Numbered from the stretch's first letter, positions 16,039 to 24,616 are shown. The stretch is DNA of 64,000 bases from Paenibacillus roseus (GCF_016424485.1 NZ_JAELUP010000001.1:1-64000); one strand, 5' to 3'. Program-made: numbers and translations. The notes: generated by a model not told the origin, from the letters alone.

Positions 16039-16089
16039 AAATTTTTTAAAGGAAACTTAGCCATTGTTTAACATCACCATGCCAACATC

Positions 16090-16455
16090 TCAATAAACAC
16101 GCTTTAGCAGCTCAAAGGCTTCCTCCAGAGTAAGGCCAAAAGATTTGTAATAGGAAGTATCAAGAACCATCTGCTTCAAAATCATTTCGTTGCGTTTTTG
16201 CAGCATTTCGTCTTTGGAGAGGGCGGCTACAAAACATCCTTTGCCGGTTACCGTATAAATCAAGCCATGCCGTTCAAGTTCTTCCCAGGCTTTTTTGACA
16301 GTAATAATACTGACGCGAAGCTCGGTTGCCGCTTGCCGTATCGGGGGCAAACAATAGCCATCTTCCAGTTCGCCTTTAAGAATTTGTGCGCTGATTTGCT
16401 CAAAGAGCTGCTGATAAATCGGTGTGTCCGATGTATTTGAAATCGCGATGTTCAT
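16090..16455 (-). CDS. GntR-family regulator, YtrA type
   Basis: This 121-residue protein is a short GntR regulator: a winged HTH (PIYQQLFEQISAQILKGELEDGY, seen as IYQQLFEQI at about 11-19, and LPPIRQAATELRVSIITVKKAW) followed by a short helical tail rather than a ligand-binding domain, as in the YtrA subfamily that controls ABC exporter operons. The ATG at 16455 lies one base after the permease stop, so it is the last gene of the operon. A strong 12-bp inverted repeat over the operon promoter (17973-18003) is its likely operator, so it probably represses its own operon. Placing the regulator last, not first, is less usual for this family. Confidence 0.9.
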   Translation of the reverse strand: MNIAISNTSDTPIYQQLFEQISAQILKGELEDGYCLPPIRQAATELRVSIITVKKAWEELERHGLIYTVTGKGCFVAALSKDEMLQKRNEMILKQMVLDTSYYKSFGLTLEEAFELLKRVY

Positions 16456-16456
16456 A

Positions 16457-17110
16457 TTATAATTCCACTTTCTGAAACCGTTTAATGGCAATATAATAAG
16501 CGATTATCGTCAATAGTGCAAATATCGCAATGCCAATGATCAGGATAGGAAGGTGAAGGGCCAGATTACCGGACTCCGCTCCTTTAAAAATATCAAACAC
16601 GACCGAATTTTGTATGCCGAGCCATTCCGCTCCGCCTGCAAACAGCATGGCAACTGTAATGGCTATTACTGTCGCAGCGCCATATTTATACGCCGTTTTG
16701 TAATACATGGAAATAAAAACGAGGTTAAACAGCGCAAGCATAATAAAGCTTAGTCCCCAAAAGCCCCAGGATGGTTTGAAGAAATAGTAAATTAAATTCG
16801 GATATAAGCGAAGGCTAATGATGCCGTATAGCATGGCCACGACGATATGCATTAACTCCAGAATGACAATCACGGATATTCTTGCCTTTACAATGTCTCT
16901 CTTGGTTACAGGCATCATGCTGGTAAATATCAAGTCATTCTGTGTTTTATACCCCGCAAACATATTAGGTATCGTAATAAAACAAAAGTAGAGGGTGACA
17001 AGAAAATATAGCCATCCGGGAATGAGCATCAAGGCGCCTGTCAGGAAAGGCAGGACGTAAAAGAAGGGACTCACGCCTAGCTTCAGTTCTTTCATCACTA
17101 AATTAACCAT
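16457..17110 (-). CDS. ABC-2 type exporter permease
   Basis: This 217-residue membrane protein has about six hydrophobic segments (for example FFYVLPFLTGALMLIPGWLY, VIVILELMHIVVAMLYGII and IGIAIFALLTIIAYYIA) and the cytoplasmic motif FTSMMPVTKRDIVKARIS, typical of ABC-2 permeases paired with YtrB/BcrA-like ATPases. Its start overlaps the ATPase end by eight bases and has AGGAGG upstream. The substrate is unknown; relatives export peptides or respond to cell-wall antibiotics. Confidence 0.88.
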   Translation of the reverse strand: MVNLVMKELKLGVSPFFYVLPFLTGALMLIPGWLYFLVTLYFCFITIPNMFAGYKTQNDLIFTSMMPVTKRDIVKARISVIVILELMHIVVAMLYGIISLRLYPNLIYYFFKPSWGFWGLSFIMLALFNLVFISMYYKTAYKYGAATVIAITVAMLFAGGAEWLGIQNSVVFDIFKGAESGNLALHLPILIIGIAIFALLTIIAYYIAIKRFQKVEL

Positions 17111-17957
17111 GTAAATCCTCCTTCTTTGCGAAATAGATCATAATTTCTTCAAGACTGGGGACGCTTGCTTTTATTTGTAAAGAGGAATCAAAATCTCTCG
17201 TATGGATCAAGCCTGTAAAGCCAAAGGAATTCTTTTTATAGGCAATTAACTGGTGTTGGATCAAAGGAAATTGGCTCTCTTTTCCGTTTAGCAGGCGATA
17301 GTTGTCAATAAATTCTTCTTTTTCAGCACTATTAACGATTTGTCCGTTATGAATATAAGTAATATAATCTGCGCATTTTTCCAAATCCGATGTAATATGG
17401 GTTGAAAAGAGAATGCTAACGTCACCATCCTGTACAAGCTCCTGAAAGATATTCAACAGATTGTCTCTCGCCACCGGATCAAGTCCGCTTGTCGGCTCAT
17501 CAAGAATAAGGAGTTTGGCGCCGTGGGATAACGCGATGGCCAATCTGTACTTTACTTTCATTCCGGTAGATAATTCTGCAATTTTTTTGTTTTCATTCAA
17601 ATTGAATCTTTTTAGATAATTGTAATAGGCTTCATCGTCCCAATTGCGGTAAAATTTTTTGATGACATTCGTTAAGGCTTTGATTTTGCAGCGAGAATAG
17701 AAATCGATGTCTCCAAATGCAGAGCCAATCTCTTGTTTTAATTCGACCTCGTGTTTGAGCAGCTCCTTGCCGAGAATATAGATCTCGCCGCTATCCAGAT
17801 GTATTAAATTCAAGATGGTTTTGATGGCGGTCGTTTTTCCGGCGCCGTTGGCCCCGATAAACCCCATAATATAGCCCTTCTCCAGTTGAAAAGAAACATC
17901 TTTCAATTGAAAGTGGGCATAATTTTTGCTTATATTCCTGACATCCAGCGCGAGCAT
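17103..17957 (-). CDS. ABC exporter ATP-binding protein
   Basis: The 284-residue ATPase has Walker A GANGAGKTTAIKT (about 38-50), signature LSTGMKVKYRLAIALSHG and Walker B LLILDEPTSGLDP, followed by the H-loop in LFSTHITSDLEKCADY. It energises the permease encoded next. The start is the ATG at 17957 with AAGGAGG upstream; longer in-frame starts would lie inside the operator. It is the first gene of the ATPase-permease-GntR operon. Confidence 0.92.
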   Translation of the reverse strand: MLALDVRNISKNYAHFQLKDVSFQLEKGYIMGFIGANGAGKTTAIKTILNLIHLDSGEIYILGKELLKHEVELKQEIGSAFGDIDFYSRCKIKALTNVIKKFYRNWDDEAYYNYLKRFNLNENKKIAELSTGMKVKYRLAIALSHGAKLLILDEPTSGLDPVARDNLLNIFQELVQDGDVSILFSTHITSDLEKCADYITYIHNGQIVNSAEKEEFIDNYRLLNGKESQFPLIQHQLIAYKKNSFGFTGLIHTRDFDSSLQIKASVPSLEEIMIYFAKKEDLHG

Positions 17958-17972
17958 TAGCCAATCCCTCCT

Positions 17973-18003
17973 TATATTGTGCATGTTGTATATGCACAAT
18001 ATA
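17973..18003. promoter_or_regulatory. GntR operator, perfect inverted repeat
   Basis: Twelve-base perfect arms (TATATTGTGCAT and ATGCACAATATA) are separated by seven bases. The repeat overlaps the -10 box of the operon promoter, as expected for a repressor site of the YtrA-type regulator encoded at the operon end. Confidence 0.85.
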
Positions 18004-18027
18004 ACACTGAAGCAATTTTAATGTCAA
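17999..18027 (-). promoter_or_regulatory. Sigma-A promoter of the ABC/GntR operon
   Basis: On the minus strand TTGACA (18022-18027) and TTATAT (17999-18004) are separated by 17 bases. The -10 box lies inside the operator. Confidence 0.8.
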
Positions 18028-18175
18028 TTAATAATTCCACTCCGGTCTGGCTCGCAGGCACGTACTTTGTTTGGTATAATAATTCTGCTTGCAATAAAGG
18101 GCTTTTCAGACATGAGCAACAGTATGTTGCTTTTCGTTTGAATAGTAGATGTTGAAGTGGAAAGGATTAAATAAG

Positions 18176-19435
18176 ATGTCTGAAACACAAATCGCAGATT
18201 ATAAGAACAAGCATTGGAAAAAAAATATTATTCTCTTTTTAAGCAGTCAGACGCTGTCGCTGTTCGGTTCCTCCCTGGTTCAGTATTCCATTATGTGGCA
18301 TATTACCATTTCCACACAATCGGGCATGATGATGATGCTGTACATTATATGCGGGTTCATCCCGACGTTTCTGTTATCGCCGTTTGCAGGCGTCTGGGCG
18401 GATCGCTTCAACCGAAAAATGCTCATCATGATTGCTGATGGCATGATCGCACTGGTCACGCTGTTTTTGGCTGTTACCTTCTTGCTCGGCTACGATGAGG
18501 TATGGCTGCTCTTTGCCATCTCGGCCGTACGCGCGCTTGGGGCGGGTGTTCAAACGCCCGCGGTGGGAGCAATCTTGCCGCAGATCGTCCCTGAGGATAA
18601 ACTGACCAGAGTGAACGGCATTAACGGGAGCTTGCAGGCGCTTATGATGTTTGTTGCGCCAATCATCAGCGCGACACTGCTTACGGTGGCAACGATTGAA
18701 ATCATATTTTTTATTGACGTCGTAACAGCTGCCATCGCCATATCCGTCTTGTTTATCTTTCTCAAAATTCCGTTGCACAAGAAAGCGGCGGATACGCAAA
18801 CAACAGGCTATCTGGCTGATTTCAAACAGGGCCTGGCCTATATTAATCAACATGCCTTTTTAAAGTCGTTCTTTATTTTTTTCGCTTTTCTCTTCGTGCT
18901 GATGGCGCCGGCGGCCTTCTTGACGCCGCTTCAAGTGACGCGAAGCTTCGGAGAGGACTACTGGCGGCTGACGGCAATCGAAATCGCTTTTTCCGTCGGA
19001 ATGATGGCAGGCGGGGCGATTATCGCTTCGTGGGGCGGACTTAAAAACAGAGTGTATACGATGGCGCTCGCCAGTCTCGTTATGGGCGTGTGTACGCTGG
19101 CTCTCGGACTTGCGTCTGTTTTCTGGATTTACTTGCTCATCATGGCGGTGTTCGGGGTTGCAATGCCTCTGTTTAATACGCCGACGACCGTGTTGCTGCA
19201 GGAGAAGGTAGACCCGAACTTTATGGGCCGCATTTTCGGCGTCTTCGGGATGATTTCGACGTCTATGATGCCGATGGGGATGCTCATTTTCGGACCTCTG
19301 GCGGATGTGGTCGAGATCGAATGGCTGCTTGTCGGGACCGGGCTGTTTACCCTTGTTTTGACGGTATTTTTTGTCCGCAACAAGCGGCTGATCGAAGCGG
19401 GTAATCCTTTGCCGGATAAAGCGGTCGAGCCGTAA
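18176..19435 (+). CDS. MFS efflux transporter, Mef/MFS_3 type
   Basis: This 419-residue 12-segment transporter has the MFS loop motif GVWADRFNRKMLI (about 77-89) and strong family resemblance to macrolide efflux (Mef-like) and MFS_3 exporters: SQTLSLFGSSLVQYSI at the N-terminus, VRALGAGVQTPAVGAILPQIVPEDKLTRVNG in the middle (central part GAGVQTPAVGAILPQ) and LLQEKVDPNFMGRIFGVFG near the end. Such pumps expel drugs by proton exchange. The ATG at 18176 has AAAGGA nine bases upstream. It is followed by a strong terminator. The true substrate is not predictable. Confidence 0.9.
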   Translation: MSETQIADYKNKHWKKNIILFLSSQTLSLFGSSLVQYSIMWHITISTQSGMMMMLYIICGFIPTFLLSPFAGVWADRFNRKMLIMIADGMIALVTLFLAVTFLLGYDEVWLLFAISAVRALGAGVQTPAVGAILPQIVPEDKLTRVNGINGSLQALMMFVAPIISATLLTVATIEIIFFIDVVTAAIAISVLFIFLKIPLHKKAADTQTTGYLADFKQGLAYINQHAFLKSFFIFFAFLFVLMAPAAFLTPLQVTRSFGEDYWRLTAIEIAFSVGMMAGGAIIASWGGLKNRVYTMALASLVMGVCTLALGLASVFWIYLLIMAVFGVAMPLFNTPTTVLLQEKVDPNFMGRIFGVFGMISTSMMPMGMLIFGPLADVVEIEWLLVGTGLFTLVLTVFFVRNKRLIEAGNPLPDKAVEP

Positions 19436-19465
19436 CCGTCTCTGGCAGCTTCCGCACATCGCAGG

Positions 19466-19513
19466 AATCAGGATGAAACAGGCTGGAAAAGCTGGTTCAT
19501 CCTGATTTTTTTC
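19466..19513 (+). terminator. Terminator of the MFS gene
   Basis: AATCAGGATGAA pairs with TTCATCCTGATT and an inner CAGGCTGG/GCTGG stem, followed by a run of T. Confidence 0.9.
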
Positions 19514-19609
19514 AACCTGAAAATCAGCACATACCGCAAACAAATAGTTGAAATCGCAAGATGTTTGGTATTTAATATAAAAAGATTAACAGGGAGAGGG
19601 AGTATACAG

Positions 19610-20044
19610 ATGACCGTACAAGAAAAGGTTCGCTTGTCCCAATGGGATGCGCTGCTGCTGGAGGGACTTCGGGCAACAGGCCTGTCCAATGAAGAAATGC
19701 TGTCCAAGATTAAGACGGGTGAGCTCCCGCAGGATGAATCGGATTTCCACTTTGATTACCAGGTGCTTGCACAATTGGCTGCACAGGATTCGCGGCTTGT
19801 AGAACGCGCAATTCTGGAAGGTTATCAAATCAAGTACAATACGGTGGGCGGTATCAACTCCTGGATTCGGGTAGCACTGGGCAAGCCAGCCGAAATTTCT
19901 CGGGAAGAGGGCAATTCAGGCGTGACGGCTTCACTTCAAGAATCTGAGCGCAAACAACTGGAGTCCGTTTTGTCTTATGGCTGGAAAATTGTTGACCTGA
20001 GCGAAGGAACTTGCAGGATTGTTCCATTGTCTCAGGAAAAATGA
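19610..20044 (+). CDS. Small protein of unknown function
   Basis: The 144-residue frame starts at an ATG with a GGGAGAGGGAG ribosome site and ends before a good terminator, so it is a real monocistronic gene. The protein (MTVQEKVRLSQWDALLLEGL) is soluble, mildly acidic and mostly helical, with LEGLRATGLSNEEMLSKI near the start and a conserved-looking C-terminus VLSYGWKIVDLSEGTCRIVP. I do not recognise a family. There is no operon partner. Confidence 0.75.
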   Translation: MTVQEKVRLSQWDALLLEGLRATGLSNEEMLSKIKTGELPQDESDFHFDYQVLAQLAAQDSRLVERAILEGYQIKYNTVGGINSWIRVALGKPAEISREEGNSGVTASLQESERKQLESVLSYGWKIVDLSEGTCRIVPLSQEK

Positions 20045-20067
20045 AGAGCCTTGCATAATCCTCACCC

Positions 20068-20091
20068 AAACGGCAGAAATGCCGTTTTTTT
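20068..20091 (+). terminator. Terminator
   Basis: AAACGGCA-GAAA-TGCCGTTT followed by a T run, 24 bases after the stop of the 144-residue gene. Confidence 0.9.
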
Positions 20092-20178
20092 GATCAAATT
20101 TGTCGATTTAGGTCCTATTTTGATGAAAAAACGTTCCATTTTCTCAACCCCATATTCCTATATTTCCCTGTAAATAGT

Positions 20179-20240
20179 ACAATGTAGAAAGTGAGGCATA
20201 GATCTTAAGACCTGAGACTTTATACATTGTGCGCCTCACT
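20179..20240. promoter_or_regulatory. Interlocked inverted repeats upstream of the NERD-helicase
   Basis: Two perfect eight-base complementary pairs are interleaved: ACAATGTA (20179-20186) with TACATTGT (20223-20230), and AGTGAGGC (20190-20197) with GCCTCACT (20233-20240). The A-B-A'-B' order cannot fold as nested hairpins; it would form a pseudoknot or two mutually exclusive stems if transcribed, or serve as protein sites in DNA. A -10-like TACAAT overlaps the first arm. Confidence 0.55.
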
Positions 20241-20314
20241 CAATATTTCCCCGGATTCCGGAAGCACCGGATCGGATGCGATGGAACCGTGGTTCACGGA
20301 GTGTGAATTTATTT

Positions 20315-22234
20315 ATGGCATATATGATTCCTGAGACCCTTCCTAAAAAATGCACTGCAGGAGAGCGGTTATTTTTTCATACGTTAAAAGATCATTTACC
20401 CGACGATTACATTGTCTACTACGAACCGGAAATCGGCGGCCGCAAGCCGGATTACGTCGTAATCGGGCCTGACTTGGGTATGCTCGTACTTGAGATCAAG
20501 GATTATACGGAAAGTACACTGTATGAGCTGTTCCCCAATGAATGGCGTATTTACAATACACAGGGAGAGTTGAATACAGTCAAAAATCCGCTGCATCAAG
20601 CGCGGGACAATGCTTTTCGTATTGCAGACAAGCTGAAAAAAGACAAAAACCTGCTGCAAACAGGCGCTTTTCACGGTCATCTCAAATTCCGCTTCGGTTA
20701 TGGTGTTGTGTTCACCCGGCTGAAGGAAATGCATATCGTCAAGCATGAGCTTCATCGGGTTATCGAGCCTCAGTTTATGTTGACGCGTGATGATATTGAT
20801 GCAGAAGACGATGATGTTTCCGGTGATGCGTTGATTGAACGGCTGCTTGGCATGTTTACGGTTCCTTTCCGCAGCGAACAGCTTCTTTCCGATGCGGATA
20901 TTAAGGCGATTCGCTATCATTTATTCCCGGAAGTGCGCATCAGCGCAGAGTTCAAGGAACCTGTCTATTACAATGATCAACTGCTCTTATCCTTACATAA
21001 TTTACAAGCGATGGACCTGCATCAGGAGTCGCTGGCCCGTCAGCTTGGCGATAAAAATCGGCTCATCCGCGGTGTAGCAGGGAGCGGTAAAACACTGATT
21101 CTTTCTGCCCGTGCCCGCATGCTCGCCAAGGATCACCCCCACTGGAAAATACTTGTTCTTTGTTATGGAATATCTTTATCGTGTGTGCTGCGGAGCATGA
21201 TTGACAACATGATGGAGGAGCCTGAGGACCTGTTTGATTTTGTGCAAATCAATAGTGAGCAGGAGGATGCCGGGAAGCTTAAAAAGCATCATATTGAGAC
21301 ATCTACGTTTCATGAATGGCTCTGGCATACGATGCGAATTAAAGATGATGCAATTGACAATTTACTGCAAAAGATTGACCAAAAAGAAGCAATCTTGCCG
21401 AAGTACGACGCCATTCTGATTGATGAAGGTCAGGACTTTGAGCCAGCTTGGCTGGAGTTGTTAAGCAAAGTGCTAAATCCGGATACCCAATCCTTGTTGT
21501 TGGTCGAAGATAAGGCGCAAAACATTTTCAAACGGAAAACTAGCCTTGCTGCAAGCACAGGGCTTGATTTTCGCGGACGCTCCAAAATTTTAAGCATTAA
21601 TTACCGCAATACAGCGCAAATTGTGAATTTTGCCTGGGATTTTTATCGTACGTATTCCAGCTTGCGCGATCGGGTCAAAGAAGGGACAACAGTAGAAGGC
21701 GTGGAAATTATTCCGCCTCAAAGTACCAAGCGCAAAGGGCCTGATCCAGTCATTCAAGCTTGTAAAAGCTTTGACGAAGAAGCGGCCTGGGTAGCGGAAA
21801 ACATCCTTAAATTGCACCGTGAGCACAAGGTGGCTTTTTCGGATATCGCGATTCTGTACCGGGTCAAGAACCGTTATTCGTATTCCTATATTGATCAGCT
21901 CAAAAAAGAGTTGAATAAACATGGCATTCCATTCAACTGGTTTGCTGAAAGCAACGCTACCAAACGCTCCTATGACAGGGATCAGGCTACCGTGAAAATA
22001 TCTACTGTCGATAGCTCCAAGGGACTGGATTTTAAAGCAGTATTTATTGTTAATGTCGAGAGTATGCCTTTTTCACTGGAAGAAAACGTCGAACAGGAAG
22101 TTTCCCGTTTTTATATCGCAATGACCCGTGCGATGTATTGGCTGTACTTAAGCTATAGCAAACCGCAAGGCTTTGCGGCATGGCTGCTGGAGAAATCGGA
22201 TCAGACGGTTTCGCTTCCGCTGCAAAGAAGCTAA
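20315..22234 (+). CDS. NERD-domain DNA helicase (UvrD-like SF1)
   Basis: The 639-residue protein joins an N-terminal NERD nuclease-related domain (about 10-130; Asp46 of KPDYVVIG and Glu60-x-Lys62 of VLEIKD form a PD-(D/E)xK-like core) to a superfamily 1 helicase: Walker A GVAGSGKT (253-260), Walker B AILIDEGQDFEPAW, motif IV LSINYRNTAQIV, motif V TVDSSKGLDFKAVF and motif VI RFYIAMTRAMYWLYL. It should bind and unwind DNA with ATP and perhaps cut it; such single-gene nuclease-helicases occur among DNA repair and phage-defence genes. The ATG at 20315 is chosen because NERD homology begins just after; GGAG lies about 13 bases upstream, a rather long spacing, so the start is not certain. It stands alone except for the oxidase downstream. 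Confidence 0.9.
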   Translation: MAYMIPETLPKKCTAGERLFFHTLKDHLPDDYIVYYEPEIGGRKPDYVVIGPDLGMLVLEIKDYTESTLYELFPNEWRIYNTQGELNTVKNPLHQARDNAFRIADKLKKDKNLLQTGAFHGHLKFRFGYGVVFTRLKEMHIVKHELHRVIEPQFMLTRDDIDAEDDDVSGDALIERLLGMFTVPFRSEQLLSDADIKAIRYHLFPEVRISAEFKEPVYYNDQLLLSLHNLQAMDLHQESLARQLGDKNRLIRGVAGSGKTLILSARARMLAKDHPHWKILVLCYGISLSCVLRSMIDNMMEEPEDLFDFVQINSEQEDAGKLKKHHIETSTFHEWLWHTMRIKDDAIDNLLQKIDQKEAILPKYDAILIDEGQDFEPAWLELLSKVLNPDTQSLLLVEDKAQNIFKRKTSLAASTGLDFRGRSKILSINYRNTAQIVNFAWDFYRTYSSLRDRVKEGTTVEGVEIIPPQSTKRKGPDPVIQACKSFDEEAAWVAENILKLHREHKVAFSDIAILYRVKNRYSYSYIDQLKKELNKHGIPFNWFAESNATKRSYDRDQATVKISTVDSSKGLDFKAVFIVNVESMPFSLEENVEQEVSRFYIAMTRAMYWLYLSYSKPQGFAAWLLEKSDQTVSLPLQRS

Positions 22235-22281
22235 AATGTCAGTAGGAAGTTTTAACGAGGTCAGCAGGAAGGAAGCAGTAC

Positions 22282-23412
22282 ATGAAGAAAGTAATTGTAA
22301 TTGGAGCAGGTATTCTGGGGGCTTCGACAGCTTATCAGCTAGCAAAAATGGGAGCACAGGTCACTATTATTGATCGCAAAGATCAAGGTCAGGCTACAGA
22401 TGCCGCTGCGGGCATCCTCTGTCCCTGGCTGTCCCAGCGGCGGAACCAGTCCTGGTACCGGCTTGCCAAAGCGGGCGCCCGCTTTTACCCGGAGTTGATA
22501 GCAGAGCTTCAAAGCGAGGGAGAGACAGATACAGGCTATGCCAGAGTTGGCGCGCTTCATATTCATGAGGATGCGGGCAAAATTGAAAATATGGAGAAGA
22601 GGGCACAGTTGCGTTATCCCGATGCCCCTGAGATCGGTGAAATTACCCGGCTTGATCAGCAGGAGACACATCGGCGTTTTCCTTTGTTGGCAGAGGGTTA
22701 TGAAGCTGTTCATATTAGCGGTGCCGCTCGCGTGGACGGCCGTGCGCTGCGGGATGCGCTGATCCGGTCCGCCCAACGACACGGCGCTGTCCTCATTCAG
22801 GGAGAAGCAAGGATTGCATATGAGGGAAATCGTGTAAAAGGTGCGATTGTTGGCACAGCAAACATCCCGGCAGATGAGGTCATTGTGTGTGCCGGGGCAT
22901 GGGCAAAGCAACTGCTGGAGCATGTGGGCATTCATTTTCAGGTTTCCTATCAGAAAGCACAAATTATTCACTTGCAGGCTCCCGGCAGTGAGGATACAGG
23001 GAGGTGGCCTGTCGTCATGCCGCCATCGGATCAATATATGATCGCATTCGAGCAGCAGAAGATTGTGATCGGGGCGACCCATGAAAATGACGTTGAGGGG
23101 TATGATACCCGAGCAACAGCGGGCGGGATTCGGGAAGTGCTGGATAAAGGATTACGCTTCGCTCCTGCGTTAGCAGATGGTACTTTTCAGGAAGTGAGGG
23201 TCGGTTTCCGGCCGTTTACACCGGGTTTTCTGCCCGTGATCGGCGCAATTCCAGGGTGGACAGGCCTTCTGGCTGCCAACGGTCTTGGCGCATCCGGTTT
23301 GACGACGGGTCCTTTTATCGGATATCAGCTTGCAAAGCTGGCGCTCGGCATGGAACTGGATATTGAGATCAGCGATTATGATATTCGGAATGCATTGGAC
23401 GGAGATATATAA
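22282..23412 (+). CDS. FAD-dependent amine/D-amino acid oxidase family protein
   Basis: The 376-residue DAO-family enzyme has the FAD-binding Rossmann motif VIVIGAGILGASTAYQLAK (about 4-22), the AGILCPW segment, and the C-terminal FAD contact VRVGFRPFTPGFLPVIG followed by NGLGASGLTTGP. Members oxidise glycine, D-amino acids or related amines to the imine with hydrogen peroxide formation. The exact substrate is not readable. AGGAAGG lies nine bases before the ATG, and the start is 47 bases after the helicase stop, so the two may be co-transcribed. The last base of the TAA stop is the first base of a MITE, so the present C-terminus may have been created by that insertion. Confidence 0.85.
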   Translation: MKKVIVIGAGILGASTAYQLAKMGAQVTIIDRKDQGQATDAAAGILCPWLSQRRNQSWYRLAKAGARFYPELIAELQSEGETDTGYARVGALHIHEDAGKIENMEKRAQLRYPDAPEIGEITRLDQQETHRRFPLLAEGYEAVHISGAARVDGRALRDALIRSAQRHGAVLIQGEARIAYEGNRVKGAIVGTANIPADEVIVCAGAWAKQLLEHVGIHFQVSYQKAQIIHLQAPGSEDTGRWPVVMPPSDQYMIAFEQQKIVIGATHENDVEGYDTRATAGGIREVLDKGLRFAPALADGTFQEVRVGFRPFTPGFLPVIGAIPGWTGLLAANGLGASGLTTGPFIGYQLAKLALGMELDIEISDYDIRNALDGDI

Positions 23413-23592
23413 GTTTAACGAATGAAAGTTGAGCAAGGGCCTGCCTCCGTGTGAAAGGTTCTTCCGATCGCTGTTGTTCCCGGATTTCTTGAATGAATCG
23501 TAATGGAAGTGGAAATCAGGGAACAAAGGCGAGCGCTTCGCTTCTCCAGAATCCTTCACACTCCGGCTACCCTACGTTACATTAGTTCAACT
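23412..23592. repeat. Second MITE family member, 181 bp
   Basis: Terminal inverted repeats (AGTTTAACGAATG at the left, AGTTGAACTAATG read inwards from the right) bound an element flanked by an eight-base duplication with one mismatch (GATATATA / GATATAGA). It shares TTCTTCCGATCGCTGTT and CTTCTCCAGAAT with the ~215-bp MITE but differs elsewhere, so it is a related but distinct subfamily. Confidence 0.75.
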
Positions 23593-23644
23593 GATATAGA
23601 TTGGGAACTAGAAGCCATTAATAAAGGAAAGTTCTTGGAATTTC

Positions 23645-23688
23645 AAAAAAAAGACCCTGGGTTTGCTTGAAAACAAAACCAGGGCCTT
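23645..23688 (-). terminator. Terminator of the aldolase gene
   Basis: On the minus strand CCCTGGTTTTG pairs with CAAACCCAGGG and is followed by TCTTTTTTTT. Confidence 0.88.
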
Positions 23689-23728
23689 TCTGTGTTATAC
23701 AAACAATAATGCTTTCCTGAAAATCTTT

Positions 23729-24616
23729 TTATGTGATGGACGCTTCATAAATGTCTTGAATGGATTGGGAAAGGGCAGCATTGAATGTCTCATCGGTCTG
23801 ATCTGCGCTCAACCCTTCGGCTAGGGCACGAGAGAAGCTGGCAATTAGTCCGTGATTGCGGGCTAGTCTTTCATTAGCTTCCGTCTGCGGATATCCACCG
23901 GATAAAGCTACAACTCGGATTACATGCGGATGACCCAGTAAATCCTGGTAGAAATTATCCTCGGTTGGTATGGCAAGCTTCAGTATAATGTTCACATCCT
24001 GATCCAAGGCTGACAGCTGCGCCAAAATTTCATCCTTCAAAAGGTTCTCGGACGCCACTTTATCCTTGCTATTAATATCAACTTCCGGTTCAATAATCGG
24101 AACAAGTCCTGCTGCTGCAATCTGTTTGCCAATGGCAAACTGCTGCTCCACGACCTTCTTGATGCCCGCCGGATTCGCTTCTTTAATTACCGAACGCATC
24201 TTCGTGCCGAAGACATGGCGTTCAACCGCTCGCTTCAGCAAGTCATCCAGGCCCGGAATCGGCTTTAAAAGCTGTACACCGTCTTCTTGCTCGGCAAGTC
24301 CTTGATCCACTTTCAGAAAGGTTGCAATGCCTTTTTTCTCCCACAGATAATCGGCTGTAAACTGCCCGTCAATGGTACGGTCCATCGTATTCTCGAACAA
24401 AATGGCTCCCAGAATCGAGCGGGAATCAAACGCAGGACTTTTAATAATCCGGGTTCTCATCTCATGAACGAGCTTGTACATATCTTCTTCAGTGGAGTAA
24501 TGGTCTTCTGAAATCCCGTATTGCTGCAAGGCTTTAGGTGTGCTTCCGCCGCTCTGGTCCAGGGCGGCGATAAATCCTTTTCCCGTGCGGATTCGTTCAA
24601 GCTTTTCATTGTTCAT
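23729..24616 (-). CDS. fda: Fructose-bisphosphate aldolase class I
   Basis: The 295-residue protein is a bacterial class I (Schiff-base) aldolase. It begins [20 protein letters not shown] with the [13 protein letters not shown] phosphate/substrate motif (about 17-29) and has [21 protein letters not shown] and the probable Schiff-base lysine in [12 protein letters not shown]. It cleaves fructose-1,6-bisphosphate to dihydroxyacetone phosphate and glyceraldehyde 3-phosphate in glycolysis and runs in reverse in gluconeogenesis, without a metal. The ATG at 24616 has GGGAGG nine bases upstream; a longer frame to 24676 has no such site. It is monocistronic with its own terminator. Confidence 0.95.
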   Translation of the reverse strand: MNNEKLERIRTGKGFIAALDQSGGSTPKALQQYGISEDHYSTEEDMYKLVHEMRTRIIKSPAFDSRSILGAILFENTMDRTIDGQFTADYLWEKKGIATFLKVDQGLAEQEDGVQLLKPIPGLDDLLKRAVERHVFGTKMRSVIKEANPAGIKKVVEQQFAIGKQIAAAGLVPIIEPEVDINSKDKVASENLLKDEILAQLSALDQDVNIILKLAIPTEDNFYQDLLGHPHVIRVVALSGGYPQTEANERLARNHGLIASFSRALAEGLSADQTDETFNAALSQSIQDIYEASIT

